A DNA stretch of 64,000 nucleotides from Gracilariopsis chorda (Eukaryota; Rhodophyta; Florideophyceae; Gracilariales; Gracilariaceae): assembly GCA_003194525.1 (NCBI GenBank), contig NBIV01000202.1, forward strand, positions 62,001 to 126,000. The letters are read 5' to 3'. The first letter of the stretch is position 1, and every line of letters begins with the position of its first letter. Positions 20,868 through 32,739 of this stretch are shown here, one piece after another. The position numbers and the translations under genes were made by a program. The notes below the pieces were generated by a model, which saw nothing but the letters and a program-made list of their open reading frames with translations, had not been told where the DNA came from and did not search any database.

Positions 20868-21223
20868 TGTGACGTTGCGGGGCTGAAAGGGAATCAGGTC
20901 GAACGACCAAGGGGCAGGCAAACACAGAGTTGGTGCTGCACCGGCCGCGGGGACTTGAGGTCAGTTCTGTTGTTCCCTCTCTGACCTGACCGGGCTCACC
21001 TTTATTAGACCTACTCACTACCGCCGCCGGCCGCCCGGCGGTACCATGTCCTCCAATCACTGGACGCCATTGGTCCAAGTTGGCCGAACGGCTTACAGAT
21101 GGGCGGGCTTCCACTACCGGAGAAACCTACCGCGCCATCCCGCTCTCGTCGTCCCGTGTCTGCCAAGCTCCCTCGACAGACCACAGCGACGGACGCAGGC
21201 GAGTAGAACTACTCAGCGTCACA
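20868..21223 (-). repeat. Gypsy 5' LTR
   Basis: 356 bp, nearly identical to the copy at 15,618-15,973; followed on the minus strand by a leader of about 45 bp before the gag start. Confidence 0.93.
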
Positions 21224-21750
21224 CTTGGCCCGTCAACAATGCCCACTGAAGCGTGCTTTCTAGTGCCGAACAAGCACATCGCCCATCAAACTTCCACCAA
21301 ACTCCTGCACAAAGACTTGCGATTGGTATTTTTACCCCCAAATTCAGAATCAACGTAACGGCGTAACTCAAGCTAGCCAGGGTAGTATAGTAGCGCATGG
21401 TTCCAAGTACCACGTCATAATTGCAACGCATGCTTGCCTCCCCTTTGACAATATGCGGTTAGAGACATTTGGAAACATGCCGGGATAAGCACGGGTGCTA
21501 AAATGTCCAGACTTGTGCGCAAGACCAAGTAAGAGAGACACCCGATCATCTGCTGGTACAGCTGCAAATTATGAGGAGAATTGTTCTCTTCTAAGGTTGG
21601 TGAAGTAAACGTTATCGCACTATAGGTCTGCGGGCTGGCTTGGAGTTGTATAGTTCGAAGGGCCGTAGTATACTTTCGATGTAAAGCGGTTGTCCAAGTT
21701 TGGGACCAACCAGTTATCAATTAGATTCCGTGGTCCAGGTTAACTCTGTA

Positions 21751-21905
21751 AGACATACTGCACATGAATATATTGGTGTTCTGTCACTGTCTACAAATTA
21801 ATACAGGTTGCAAAGCATACGCTCTTCGACATACTGCACATGTGTGCATTGGTGGTCTTGCCACTGTCTGCAGAGTGGTACAAGTTGTAAATTACTATAG
21901 GGTGT
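21751..21905. repeat. Two-copy tandem repeat, about 78 bp per unit
   Basis: The string GACATACTGCACATG and the following ATTGGTG and CACTGTCT landmarks occur twice, about 78 bp apart, with moderate divergence. The repeat lies between the copia fossil and the next LTR and is not part of a recognised coding region. Confidence 0.55.
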
Positions 21906-21995
21906 GTACACTTTGTGGAGTCGGAAACGCAGTTGCCTTGTTCGCAGCATGTGTATGAAACTGAATGTGTGACCCGTGCCGATTTGCATTGGCAT

Positions 21996-22246
21996 TGTTA
22001 CACTCGTAGGGTTCGTTTGAAGAAGCGTGCCAAACGGGTGCGCAAAGAGCCCGCCAGTCTCATAGTTCGACACAAAACAGGAACGAAAATGGCCGTGTCC
22101 CCCCTTGGTCCTCGTCCGCCCTCGTACCGAGAACCATGGCCCTTTTATTTGGCGGTTCCGAGCACGCTGGTGCTGCCTCCGCGAGCTCAGGCGAGCAGCG
22201 CGCACTCAAATCACAGGCGTGCGCGGCCACTTGTACCCATCTGACA
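21996..22246 (-). repeat. Candidate LTR of the divergent copia element
   Basis: On the minus strand this 251-bp block starts TGTCAGATGGG, ends GTGTAACA, contains an AAATAAAAGG TATA-like string, and is preceded by a run of G (AAGGGGGGAG) that fits a polypurine tract. No second copy is in the window, so its status as an LTR rests on these hallmarks. Confidence 0.45.
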
Positions 22247-22257
22247 CTCCCCCCCTT

Positions 22258-23197
22258 CGCGGCCGACTCGAAACCAGAACGCGAAAAACAGCGAATGAAG
22301 TAGTCATGATGTTCTGGAACACAAGGGATGCTAGATAAGCTTAACGCATAAGAGATAAAAATGCTGAGCTAAGAGAAGCATCCACAACGCAAACCACGGC
22401 GCAGGGATCTCCATTAGCAAAACCAATCAAGTAGTAACCAAACCACCAGATTCATCCCAGTGTGGCGAGATGGTACTGAGCCGCCGGTGGCCAAGAACCG
22501 GTGAACACCCGGAGTACCCGAACGTCAGACCAACATCTGTGAACGTAAACATCTAGATCTGCGTTTGCACCCAAGTTCTTCACAGTCGCACAGCCGGCAA
22601 CAAACCGCTGTTTGGGATCCAAAGAGCGCTAACACCAGACTACAATTTGCGATCCCGAGAGCGCGAAGCCGGCCGTCGTTTGCGATCCACAAAGCATTTT
22701 TGTGGCCTCCTTCAGTTCCTCCGTTTCTTTAGCGATGCCTCACGACTTAGATCGTGTTAGGCGTTGCTTGCACCCGGAAGTATCAGGGGAGGTTAAGCTG
22801 AAGATGTGATTTGTAGATTGTGACCAAAATTGATCGAAGAAGTGGACTACATGCTTCACCGTAACCAGAAAACAAGATCCCAGACGCCAGGCAGCCAAGC
22901 AGTGCGACAGAGTGAGGTGACATTCATGAATGTGGAGCCGAAAAGGAACCAGTGACCATGTGATATAGAGAGGCTGTTTTCACGCATCTGCCCACTAGTC
23001 CGACTATAGAGTCACATTTCAACGCATTGTATTGAGAGAGGGTTGACAGATACTTCCCCGGCGAGTTCTTTTCCTCCATTTCGGCCATCTACGCCTGCTC
23101 CGACGGGGCACCAGTGCTTCCAAGTGCGATGTAATTACCAGGAAGAGAAGGCGCACAAATTCGAAGTAAAATTCGGACATTCGTCGAAGGAGGGATA
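22258..23197. other. Non-coding stretch inside or beside the divergent copia fossil
   Basis: Nothing recognisable on either strand. It lies between the candidate polypurine tract and a degenerate plus-strand coding-like block. Confidence 0.4.
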
Positions 23198-24040
23198 GTG
23201 AGCATATCAAGGGCTGCAAGTGATGGCCTTAAACTGTACCGCCTTCTGAACACCAGGTGGGAGGAGAGGACCGTCAACCTTAATGTAGCGACGAAAGTTT
23301 TCAGAAGAACCTTGCTGCAGTGGTGCAAGGAGCAGCCGAACGTCAATCTCTGGCACGCGACTGCGATATCATATGGGCTGTACGACCAAAGTGACGGCGA
23401 GTCTTGGTGCATAGACGAGATCATGTTTGTTCCGTGGCGCAGCGTCCTTCCAGGCCAGTATGGAGTTCGTATGTATGCTGAGCCACATTATTACGGCCGA
23501 CATCATGATCAGCCGAAGTGGGGTTAGTAGCCAGTATAATTCAACTCCTTATCAGGTCCTGGTCTGTCGCTTCCTATGTCCAAACAGAAGATATGGTCTG
23601 GGGGGACTGATTGTGTATTGGAGCTCACTGCCATAGCGACAGCTTTACTATGAATTCCACGGGCAATGTGCACGTCATTGACGCATTTGACGCATACTGT
23701 TCCAGCCATCCAAGAGAGGCCTTTCGCTTTTCGTGCCCAGGGCATTGGGAGACCACGGATGCCACGAAGCCTTATCTTATTCTAGACTGCGGCAAGCTTG
23801 TTGCGCAGGCAGACCAAGCATTTTTGCGTACATCCAGCTCTCGCTAATGCAGTGGATCGAGTGCTGGGGCACATGTATGCTCGAAACAAGATCCTGGTAG
23901 ACAGTCTTCCGCCATTTCTCTGTTTCAGACAGGTAGCAAGGTGGTTTCAGACTAGCGCCAATGAAGTATGCCTGCGACATGTGAGGTGTCCGCCTCATAA
24001 TGTGTTGGACTGGTTGCTGGCACAGGACGAAGTGGCGTAA
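23198..24040 (+). other. Degenerate coding-like block, unidentified
   Basis: Overlapping plus-strand frames here encode protein-like sequence: one with WKEQ-type and DEIMFVPWRS strings, others with KPYLILDCGK and ANAVDRVLGHMYARNK. The shifting frames suggest one decayed gene. I recognise no family. It lies antisense to, and downstream of, the divergent copia pol, so it may be a captured or inserted gene, or chance. Confidence 0.3.
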
Positions 24041-24339
24041 TTGGTCCGCATTCGAGGGACCAATATCGACAATGTGATTGGCGTAGATGCCAATGCCAAA
24101 CAGATCTTGGAACGTGTGTAATACTGTCCAATGCGATTATCAGAGTTGGCACTCAAGTGCTGTGCGGGATCCCCCGCTTGCTTTCAGCGAATCATGTAAA
24201 TACGAAGGGTTGTAGCTGTTACAAAACTTTCTTGGCGTGCTCCAAAAAAGAGAATCAAGTGCCGCAGTGGCGCGAAGAGACGCATAAAGAAGCTCATGAC
24301 CGCAAATAATTATTTCGTTCGTTAGACGTGATATGTACG

Positions 24340-24790
24340 CTTAGCATTACGAAGCGTCTCAAGGCCTAAGACACCAGAAAGCATCATAGAGTTAAGCTTC
24401 CAGAACATGACAATGTTGCGCTTCATTAGGGCGTATGCTAAATTCTGCGAACCCGGTATCCACTTCATCGCATCAATTACGCCTGCTTTCAGCGAATCAC
24501 GAATCTTAGATACCGTCAGCCGGAGACGATAGTCTCCCCCTTCATGGAGTGTCGTGATCGTGGAATGCAGTCCACCGGAATCAACAGTGAGCACAAGAGG
24601 TAGTGAGGCCTTGATCCCATACATCTCCTTTATAAATGAAGCCAAGTGAGATCCTCTGTCTGCAGAGACCGCAGCTGCCAAAAATTCGGCGCCGATAGTA
24701 CTAAAGGAAACTTTTCCTTGCGTGGAACTAGAACAGTCAAGGACATGATATATGGCTTCTACTCTTTCCGATGCCTCCCCCACTGGCAGG
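24340..24790 (-). pseudogene. Copia RNase H domain (divergent lineage)
   Basis: Recognised by the order IGAEFLAAAVSA, LVLTVDSGGLHSTI, SKIRDSLKAGVIDAMKWIPG and a closing ALMKRN, which mirrors the usual RNase H end of copia Pol. Part of the divergent copia fossil. Confidence 0.65.
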
Positions 24791-24999
24791 TACAGTCTTG
24801 AAAGGTACCGTGTCTGAAAATACGACCCTTTTCACTGGCTAGTGTCCGAGAACGCCAAATAGCGATGTTGACGGTCCAGCGCTTCCGGGCTGAAGTGTAT
24901 GGTCTCGGGTGTTAGTACTTGAGTTTCACGGAGGGATGCATTGGCCAACAAGACCTCCGAGACCGCCAGGTTTCCGATTTTTTGATGAAGATATATGGC

Positions 25000-25950
25000 C
25001 ACAAAAGTGACTTGGGGTAGGAGTCCATCAACCAGAAAATCCAGGGCCCCTGTGAGGCTTAAAAATGCGATCTTCTCTTGTGGTGAGCAGGGGCTATCAA
25101 ACTGCTTCCGACGTTGGTGCAAGACATCCAGTGGTGAGATAGATGCCACATACTCTCTCATATTGGCACGAATGGATCCATTTGAATGACGACGATTTTG
25201 AAGCCGATTGCAGATTAGATCGGCCGCCAACTCGAATATGCCGACGTTGAACCGTTGATCAAGACGATTATGGAAATCTCGTATGTGTGCGGTGTGACCG
25301 GCTATGATCATATCACCCACAACGTTTGCAAGCACAAAGTGGATCTTCTGATCAGAGCGGAGGACCAAAAGCTGTCAAATTCCATGAGTGGCTTCAAAGC
25401 CACAATTGAACAACAACTTTTCTTTGACCTTCAACTGCCGGAGGCGTCCGGATTCTACGAGCCCATAAGTGGGAGTCAAGATTTTCCACACGACGATTCT
25501 TCTTTCCGAACTCCATGGAGAAATCATGTATATATCTCTGTTGAGAGATCCACCTTGCCGATAGGCACCTTTACTGTCAATCGTGGCTAACGGGAAAGAG
25601 AGGATGGCAGCAAGAGAGAGAACAGATCGAATGATGGGAAACTGAGCAGATGAGGAATCTTTCCGAATCAGTTCCTTGTCCTTATCTTGGTTGCTATGAG
25701 GCACAAGTCGGCATTTAAGTCGTAGCTGGGCCTTATCTCCATCGCCTTTGATATAGAAGAAGTGATGTGAAGACACAATATTGGCATCCTCTGGGAGAGA
25801 GGAACGAGCGACCTGAGAATAAAAACCCTCATACACATTTTTCTCTTTCTTAATAGCCTTGTCCACAATCCACCGAGGGAGAAACTGAAGACGGAACTCA
25901 CGCACATGCTCAACCCCAAGAACTATCTTTGCCTTGCGGAAGATTTCCTG
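25000..25950 (-). pseudogene. Copia reverse transcriptase domain (divergent lineage)
   Basis: The block contains RLKCRLVPHSNQ, TIDSKGAYRQGG, RDIYMISP, WKILTPTYGLVESGRL and, nearer 25,350, VLANVVGDMIIAG. These correspond to conserved copia RT motifs, although the KGAY-type motif and the YGL.ESGRL string separate it from the TAFLNG / YGLKQA type of the other copies. Confidence 0.65.
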
Positions 25951-27879
25951 TTCAGCGTTATTGAGCATTTGGGGAGTATCCACAGGGGATACTTTCGTGG
26001 ATCCAATATGTTTTTCCAGACGAGGTGGATCACTAGTCGACCCAATGTCCATTGATGGGTTGGTGACCACTTGTGCCTTTTTCTCGGCCAGAATGGCCGA
26101 AAGACTAGGATATTGTGACCAAAAAGCAACTTCCTCATTGAGGAGGAAGTCTATGATTCCCCGTTGGGGTTGCACATGGTCATGGGAGGAGGTCTGCCCT
26201 TGCCTGTTATCCTTCAAAAGGTGCAAACCTGATGAATTGAGCGCCTCTGAATCCTTCTAGAGTACAGAGTAAGACAACTGCGATACCAATCCCATTTGAT
26301 CCAGCTCCACAAGAAGCGCTGACTCTAGCATTGACCGGAGATCCTCATAGTCAACTCCGATATAAGGACCATGGTGACGTTCATTCGAAGATAGGAGAAG
26401 AGAATGGTCTTGCAATTTTCGGACGAAGGGAACGTGCCATGAACCGAATTTGGTACCGCGTTTGAATTAGTAAGCAGGCATGTCCTCCTTGAATTGATTT
26501 GCGGATGGGAGTCGGGGGTTCGTTGAAGCGGCTAGAGTTTTTATAGCACGTCGGGCGGTCTGTTCCTGATAGGCCTGAAAGACCTCCTCCGAAATCTGAG
26601 TCTGCGGGAGGCCCATAATCCCAGTGGTGTAAACCCTGGCAATTTCGAAGCTAATCAATTTCTTCCCGCCTTACAATACATTACTGAGGAACGTAGCTCT
26701 TGACAGGATTTCAGCGAAAGTAAACTCCGTATTACTCACGGCTGGAAAATAGTCAGCATCCTGGAGGAGTCCGGTGGAGATTACAAGCACAATGGTTTGT
26801 TTTGACTCAACCGTGCCGATCGTATTGCGTCTCCGAGCTGTTCGAGGTTCAGAACTAGTGAAATAAGACGTCAGAAAGTTCTTTAAGACCCCCTTGTCGT
26901 ATTCGGCGTCACCATAAACTGACTTTGGTGCGCCTTGAACATTGATCCAGCCTCGTTCAAATGCCAACCGGACCTTCTCAAGTTCACTCGACTCAAGCAC
27001 CGTAGTGACCGAGAAAGCCGAAAAAGATTCCCCATGTGAATGATTGTTGTATTCTCCATCTCACTGATGAACATGAAGTCGATTTGTATATATTGACTGA
27101 ACGGTACCAAAAGCCTCCGAAAGGAACCTTTTTCTGAAGAAGACAGTCATCCGGTCGAACTACAAGTCTGGCATTTAGAGAAGGAGCTCTGCCACATCTA
27201 TTTGAGAACGGGCTTCAAAACTCCAACTCGTGAGCAAATCTTCTCCATGTCCGTTGGTGGCATACGGGTGAAACCATGGAGCTTCGAAGCAAACTTCTTG
27301 CATATCTTCCCGTCCGAAAACCTTTCCTTCATTTGCTCTGACGACTGTTGTGCATAGAGACCTCGAAAGGAAACAAAGTAGGACTTAATAGTCTGGATGT
27401 TGGATGGTACAACCAGTAGTCGGGTCCTAATGGAGTCTTCTGAGTCACCCTGAAATCTAGAGTTGTATGTCTGCAAAGCAAGACCTACGTTTCCTGCAAC
27501 ACCCGCTGGGATTGTTAGCAGGGAATCTTGGCCAAGGAGATTTCCTCGGTCAACAAATCCATTTCCGAGTAGAAGCAGCCCATCACCGTCAGTGATATAG
27601 AATGGTATGGACGGTTCACTACCCAAAGTATCGACAACGGGAAGACCGCACATTGCGAACACCAAACCATCAGTAAATTCAGTACCGTATCCATGGAAGA
27701 ACGGATCACGGTCCAGCTCACGCAGCCTGAAAGGAATTCCAAGTACTGAAGCCAGCCTTGCAGCTGACTGAACCCCACCAACTTTTCTGGGACAACGGAT
27801 ATCAATTATTGGATTCGGTTCGTCCTGAATAGATGGTGGCTGTGCGGCTTCATGTCTGGAAATCAGGCCTGATGGTCGC

Positions 27880-28860
27880 TCGAGGGAGTGGAGCCTGGAT
27901 GAAAAAACTTATCACCAGTCTTCCTTTTCTGAGAGCTCTCCCGTTCAAAGTGGTTCATTATTTCCAGGAAAGATTCACCCCCACGGAAGGAACACTCTTT
28001 AGAACCTATATGGTGATTGGTTGCCCCACAGTTGAAGCAGAACCCATAAGTTTTTGCCTGGTCATTGCCGGCTTCGTTCTTCCTAGAGCTATTGCCATTA
28101 TAATTCTTGGATCCCCGCTTCTTGTTGCTTTGTTTGACATTCTGAATGCCACTGGATGCGGGGCCGGTCCGTTGCAAACTAGACTTGTTCGTTGAAGAAG
28201 TAACACCGAAGGCGAGAAGGGCCTTATGAACTTTTTCCTGAACCATTGCTTCAGTTTCATTGCGAGTCATATCTGAACTGGACTGCTTGGAGGTAGAAGA
28301 TGGAGAGTACAACACAATGACAGCGTCCTCTAGGTGAAGTACTACCCTCGGTTCGGAAGAATTTGCAATGGCCTTAATGTTCGATGGTTTGCTGTATCCT
28401 TTCTGCACGGGGAGCCGTGCAGTGTGGAGAGCAAGCTTATTTTTGATGTTCGAGACTTCCTTTCGAAAATCTTCGAATGTCTTGACCATTTCGTCCTAAG
28501 CCTCAGGAATTTGAATTGAATTCATTACTTTCACTAAGTCTTCTTGACACTCGCGAATCTTATCCATTATGGAAAAGGGTACCAAACCTCTGTCGGTTAC
28601 CACACCTTGCGAGTTCCGGGACTGAGACTGAGTCAGTAATTTGAGCACAGCGTTATGTAATATGTTCTCCGGTAGCATGTCGTTGTTGATCAATGTAATA
28701 GTCAGAACCTCACCTATGTGTATCGACGACTCAAACACTGTGTGCATAAGTTGCTTGGGTGCTAGGCCTCGAAAACTATCAACAAACGCGACAAGGTATT
28801 CATTCTTCTTTCTCCGACAGTTTGATACTTTGTTGATTGATGTAATCAAACGATTGACCA
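27880..28860 (-). pseudogene. Copia gag with zinc knuckle (divergent lineage)
   Basis: The block encodes a gag-like chain ending in CFNCGATNHHIGSKEC, a CCHC-type knuckle, followed by a basic, serine-rich tail. Homology to the gag of the other copia copies in the window is not apparent. Confidence 0.55.
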
Positions 28861-29194
28861 CTTGATGTCTGGGTTCATTTTCAATATATATGCTGCTCAT
28901 CCAAACGCTTTATCATACTTTAACGACGGCTTACCACCACCCACCAAAAGGCATAGATTTGGAGAGATCTATCGCATATATAAATATCATATTTCAATGC
29001 ATACGGCCATAGGCATTCTTGCCAGTGTGCCTGAATCAGCAAAGCTCGATCAGCTCCTTCCATTGTGCAATTGATGCTCTTTGCAATGGAATTATGGTCT
29101 TGAGTGTACGGAGGTTAGAATAACGTTCCCTGCAGACCATTTGTGGTTGGGTCTTGGAGAGCAATGTAACCTTCGGCATTTTTTGCATGCAAAC

Positions 29195-29320
29195 TCTGAA
29201 TATGCACATGCACACCTCCAACATTCTGATGAAGAACATGCGCTCCCTCAAAATTCTGATGAAGCATATGTGCTCCTTCAACATTCTGATGAAGCACATG
29301 CACTCCTCCAAGCTGTGGGA
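29195..29320 (-). repeat. 33-bp in-frame minisatellite in a copia integrase region
   Basis: An 11-codon unit reading HVLHQNVGGAH (with small variants) repeats about three times on the minus strand. A related single or double copy is present at 38,290-38,340 in another copia fossil, and the unit resembles the GGEHVLIRKVHSDN stretch in the copy at 60.9 kb, its likely origin. Confidence 0.75.
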
Positions 29321-29859
29321 TATTTTGCCCAACATCAAAAAACATTGCACTAACACCATAGCTATGTGAAACGAAGTCGTTATGCTCAATTGGGTTTTGC
29401 AGCGTGTATAAACAAGATGACATGCGTTGACAATATCCAATATCCAAGCTCTAACCAATCTTCTTGTATAACGCAAACCTCACTCGCACAGAAAAAGGAC
29501 TGAATGCCTTTATCGGCCAGACGACCTACAGACACCAAGTTGTATCCAAGATCCGAGATTTGAAGCACATCTTTCAACCTTAGATTTGCCCCCGAAAATG
29601 GGTGTATTACATCCCTTTTTGTGTAGCGGAGACCGTAGTGTTGTCAGCGACCTTAATCGTCTTTTGCTGTAGGTCAACCAATGTGTTTGAGAGGAACGCC
29701 GAAGCACAACCGAGGAAGTGGGATGTGACACCACCTTCTGCGCAGGTGTCTATGAAAGCAGACGCAGGGGGCATCACTGCAGACTTTTCAGCATATATTG
29801 CAGCGATCTCAATCTTAGATTCCTTTCGTGATGACCTTTCGGAGTGCTTGGGTTTGTCA

Positions 29860-30761
29860 TCGGAACTAGTTATGAGTTTATTCAAGATAGCTTTAGGCAG
29901 ATGATTTTCTGGATTGTAATGATTTATGTGACATCGGTCCTGCGCGTGGCCATGTTTGTCACAGAAGCTGCAATGATAAGTATTTTTGCCTGCAATAGCA
30001 TAAGCGTGCCCGTTGTAGTCATTGCATGAGTTGGGATCTGATGTACTTGCATCAATGTCGTAAACATTTGACGATGAGGTATGTTCACTTGAAAGGCTAC
30101 TGCTCTTACTTCTGCTCTTCATGCGTTTGAAACTATGAGCAAAACCGGCTGAATTGATTTGGCGAGCATTTAATTCGTTCTTGAGGGTAGTGGCCACGAA
30201 ATCACATATCAATTCCGAGATGTCCTCTGTACGAAGTGCCGCAGCTGTTAACTCCATTGAGCAGCTGGGATCAATAGAGGCTAACAGCATTGGCGCCATA
30301 TGCGATTCGGGAATGGCAGCATCCTTCCCCATTTGGTCTAGCAGCGAGAATAGGGACGCAAACTGGTCGACATAGCCCGGCATAATCTGACTATTATACG
30401 ACATTGGGAATAGCTGGGTCTGTACAGCAATACGTGACACTGTCCTGTTAGACGCATACTTCGCATCAAGAAGTTGGATGATACGCCCAGGATCGTCATC
30501 GACGTATATAACCACATGCAGAGAGGTATCTGCAAGTGCGCATATTATGACTGCGCATGGTTTTTCTCGTTTCGCAAGTACACGGGTAGTGGTCTGCGGA
30601 GCGCTTGAGCCCGACGCCTGCGTCATAGTAACACTGCATGTCCTCTCCGAGCCTGAGATTACGACATTCCAAACACTTTTGATGGGACATGCAGCCCGTA
30701 GACGAAATGGCCATAACATATAATCTTCACCACTTTTACCATGGAGGCGTGGGATTTTCAC
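29860..30761 (-). pseudogene. Copia gag with zinc knuckle
   Basis: Starts MKIPRLHGKSGEDY and ends with the CCHC-like knuckle YHCSFCDKHGHAQDRCH. The gag blocks at 37.1 kb and 42.5 kb are clear relatives. Confidence 0.75.
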
Positions 30762-31444
30762 ACCAGAGGTGGTTTTGGAGTCAAATTCGGAGACGGAAAT
30801 TGTTCCAGAAGGAGTTCAAATAGCAAAGTAAATAATACAAATGTAGCAGAGTGAGGGACTCAATGCCTTGATTCGACGATGAGATGGGACTAAAGAAAAT
30901 GATCACGGTACAGCCGCTTAATGGTAGCTGATGTCACACTAAGAAAGATATACTGGAGTGGAGATTTGTCGACACTCAACAGCTCAGATGCCAATGGAGA
31001 CCGTGTAACAAAGTCTTAACGCTCAGTGGGATAGTGGGATGAGTCCCGTATGCGAATCACAGGGCTAGTTCGGGTACCCTACCCCCGGAGTATACTCAAG
31101 AGCAGCTGTGCAGCACAATCAGAAAGGAAAATAAAATATGAAACTTCGTAAAAGCGGGTGCAATGACAGGAGAAACTACCTCCGCTACCCTGAGGCTTGA
31201 ACCCCTGGACCCTGGATGCCCTCTCCAGGTGCGAGGTGCGATTTTCGCCGACCTGCTCTACTCGGCGCACTTCACGATTAGGGTGCTCAATCTGTACAAA
31301 ACGTCCCAGAGAAGTTACTAAAAGCGTGATATGCTTTCACCAGTTAACCTCTGCTGGTCTCTTGCGGGATATCAGCTCAATCTCACGCGCGCACGTAAAA
31401 ATAGAATAAGTTGAAACGGAGCGAGGTCTGCAAGTGTTGACGCT
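30762..31444 (-). other. Copia 5' leader, copy 2
   Basis: Non-coding leader between the primer-binding site and gag. It aligns at about 90% with 31,990-32,725. Open frames inside it are shadows. Confidence 0.6.
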
Positions 31445-31458
31445 CTGAGTCCATTACC

Positions 31459-31774
31459 GGTTCATATGAAATTATGTTGATTGATGATGTTGGGCTTGGA
31501 TGGAAATGAAAATGAAAGAAAGAAAATAAAGAATGAAGGCTGCCAGTCTTGGGTGCGAGTTTACTAGGTACTGCGACTTCAGAGTCTTATATAGCACCTC
31601 TACTTCGCACTAACTTTACAAAAAAAACCTACACCACTAATTGGGGCCACCCAATACTACCGATCATAATCAAACATAACACAATAAGGGTTGCAAACAC
31701 TGATTAAAGCTAAGTAAAACCATGCATAACAACATAACAACACATTACAACAACGCAGACCAAGTGAACCAAGC
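31459..31774 (-). repeat. Partial copia LTR, duplicate copy
   Basis: Corresponds to the 3' part of the LTR at 32,740 and ends CATATGAACC next to a diverged primer-binding site. It joins a gag-start copy on its right. Confidence 0.65.
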
Positions 31775-32725
31775 AACCAGGGTCGTCATCGACGTCTATA
31801 ACCACACGCAGAGGGGCATCTGCAAGTGCGCATATTATGATTGCGCTTGCCTTTTCTCGTCGGGAAAATACACGGGGGTGGTCTGCCGAGCGCTTGAGCC
31901 CCACGCCTGCGTCTTGGTAGCACTGTATGACCCCTCCCAGCCTGAGATTACGACATTCCAGACTCCTTTAATGCGACATGCAGCGCAAAGACGATGTTGC
32001 TATAACGTATAATCATCACCACGTTTACCGTAAAAGTGTGGTATGTTCACACCAGAGGTGGTTTTGGACTCAAATTCGGGGTCAGGCATTGTTCTAGAAG
32101 GAGTTCAAATACCAAAGTAAATAATACAAATGTAGCATAGTGAGGGACTCAATGCCTTGATTCGACGATGAGCTGGGATTAAAGAGAATAATCGCGGTAT
32201 AGCTGTTGAACTGTAGCTGATGTGACATTAAGAAAGAGATACTGGAGTGGAGATTTGTCGACACTCAACAGCTTGGATACCAGCGGATACCGTGTAAAAA
32301 AGTCTCAACGCCCAATGGGATGAGTTCCGTATACAAATAACACGCAGAGCTCGGGTATTCTACGCATGGAGTATACTCACGAGCAGCTGTGCAGCAAACT
32401 CATAAAAGAAAATTAAATATGAAACTTCGTAAAAGCGGGCGCACTGACAGGATAAACTAACTCCGCTACCCTAAGGGTTGAACCCCTGGACCCTGCATGC
32501 CCTTTCCAGGTGCGAGGTGTGATTTTCTTCGACCTGCCCTACTCCGCGCACTTCACGAGTAGGATGCTCAATCCGTCAAAAGGTCCCAGGGAGGTTACTA
32601 AAAGCGCGATATGCTTTCAACAGTTAACCGCTGCTGGTCTCTTGCGGGATATATGATCAATCTTAGGCGTGCACGCAAAAAATAAAAGAAGTTGAAACGG
32701 AGGGACCTCTGCAAATATCGACGCT

Positions 32726-32739
32726 CTGGGCCCATAACC
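32726..32739 (-). promoter_or_regulatory. Primer-binding site, initiator tRNA-Met half type
   Basis: GGTTATGGGCCCAG directly follows the LTR end on the minus strand. It is the exact complement of CTGGGCCCATAACC, the anticodon arm of eukaryotic initiator tRNA-Met, as used by Drosophila copia. Confidence 0.8.

Larger units (their letters stand above)
15618..21223 (-). mobile_element. Ty3/gypsy chromovirus, whole-looking, recent insertion
   Basis: Two 356-bp LTRs flank one long gag-pol frame. The LTRs begin TGTGACG and end CGTCACA, and differ at about one site, so the insertion is very recent. The four bases CTTG occur on both sides (15,614-15,617 and 21,224-21,227) as the likely target-site duplication. 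It is inserted in the RNase H region of an older copia copy of the same orientation. No break is seen in the coding frame. Just inside the 5' LTR I see no canonical TGG-starting primer site. Confidence 0.93.
13880..21735 (-). mobile_element. Ty1/copia fossil (leader, LTR, RNase H and RT parts), split by a gypsy insertion
   Basis: On the minus strand the order is RT end and RNase H start (21,735-21,224), RNase H (15,617-15,276), LTR (15,275-14,576), primer-binding site (14,575-14,562) and a leader (14,561 to about 13,880). The leader aligns with that of the tandem copia array at 41.7 kb. RT is recognised by LYQQMIGCLSYLVLRTSLD and RNase H by AEYVALNMASQE. The LTR is therefore shared between two tandem copies, one ending in it and one starting from it. 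The element is broken, with many breaks, and clearly older than the gypsy element that interrupts it. Confidence 0.7.
21996..28865 (-). mobile_element. Divergent Ty1/copia-type fossil
   Basis: Reading from the right on the minus strand: gag (about 28,860-27,880) with zinc knuckle CFNCGATNHHIGSKEC, a protease-like region (about 27,800-27,300), integrase (about 27,110-26,600; VYGDAEYDKG), reverse transcriptase (about 25,950-25,000; DSKGAYRQG, RDIYM, TPTYGLVESGRL) and RNase H (about 24,780-24,340; IGAEFLAAAVSADRG, DSGGLHSTITTLHEGG). A candidate LTR lies at the left. The RT block is unlike that of the other copia copies here, so this is a separate lineage. It is broken, with roughly ten or more breaks, and is old. 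Confidence 0.7.
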
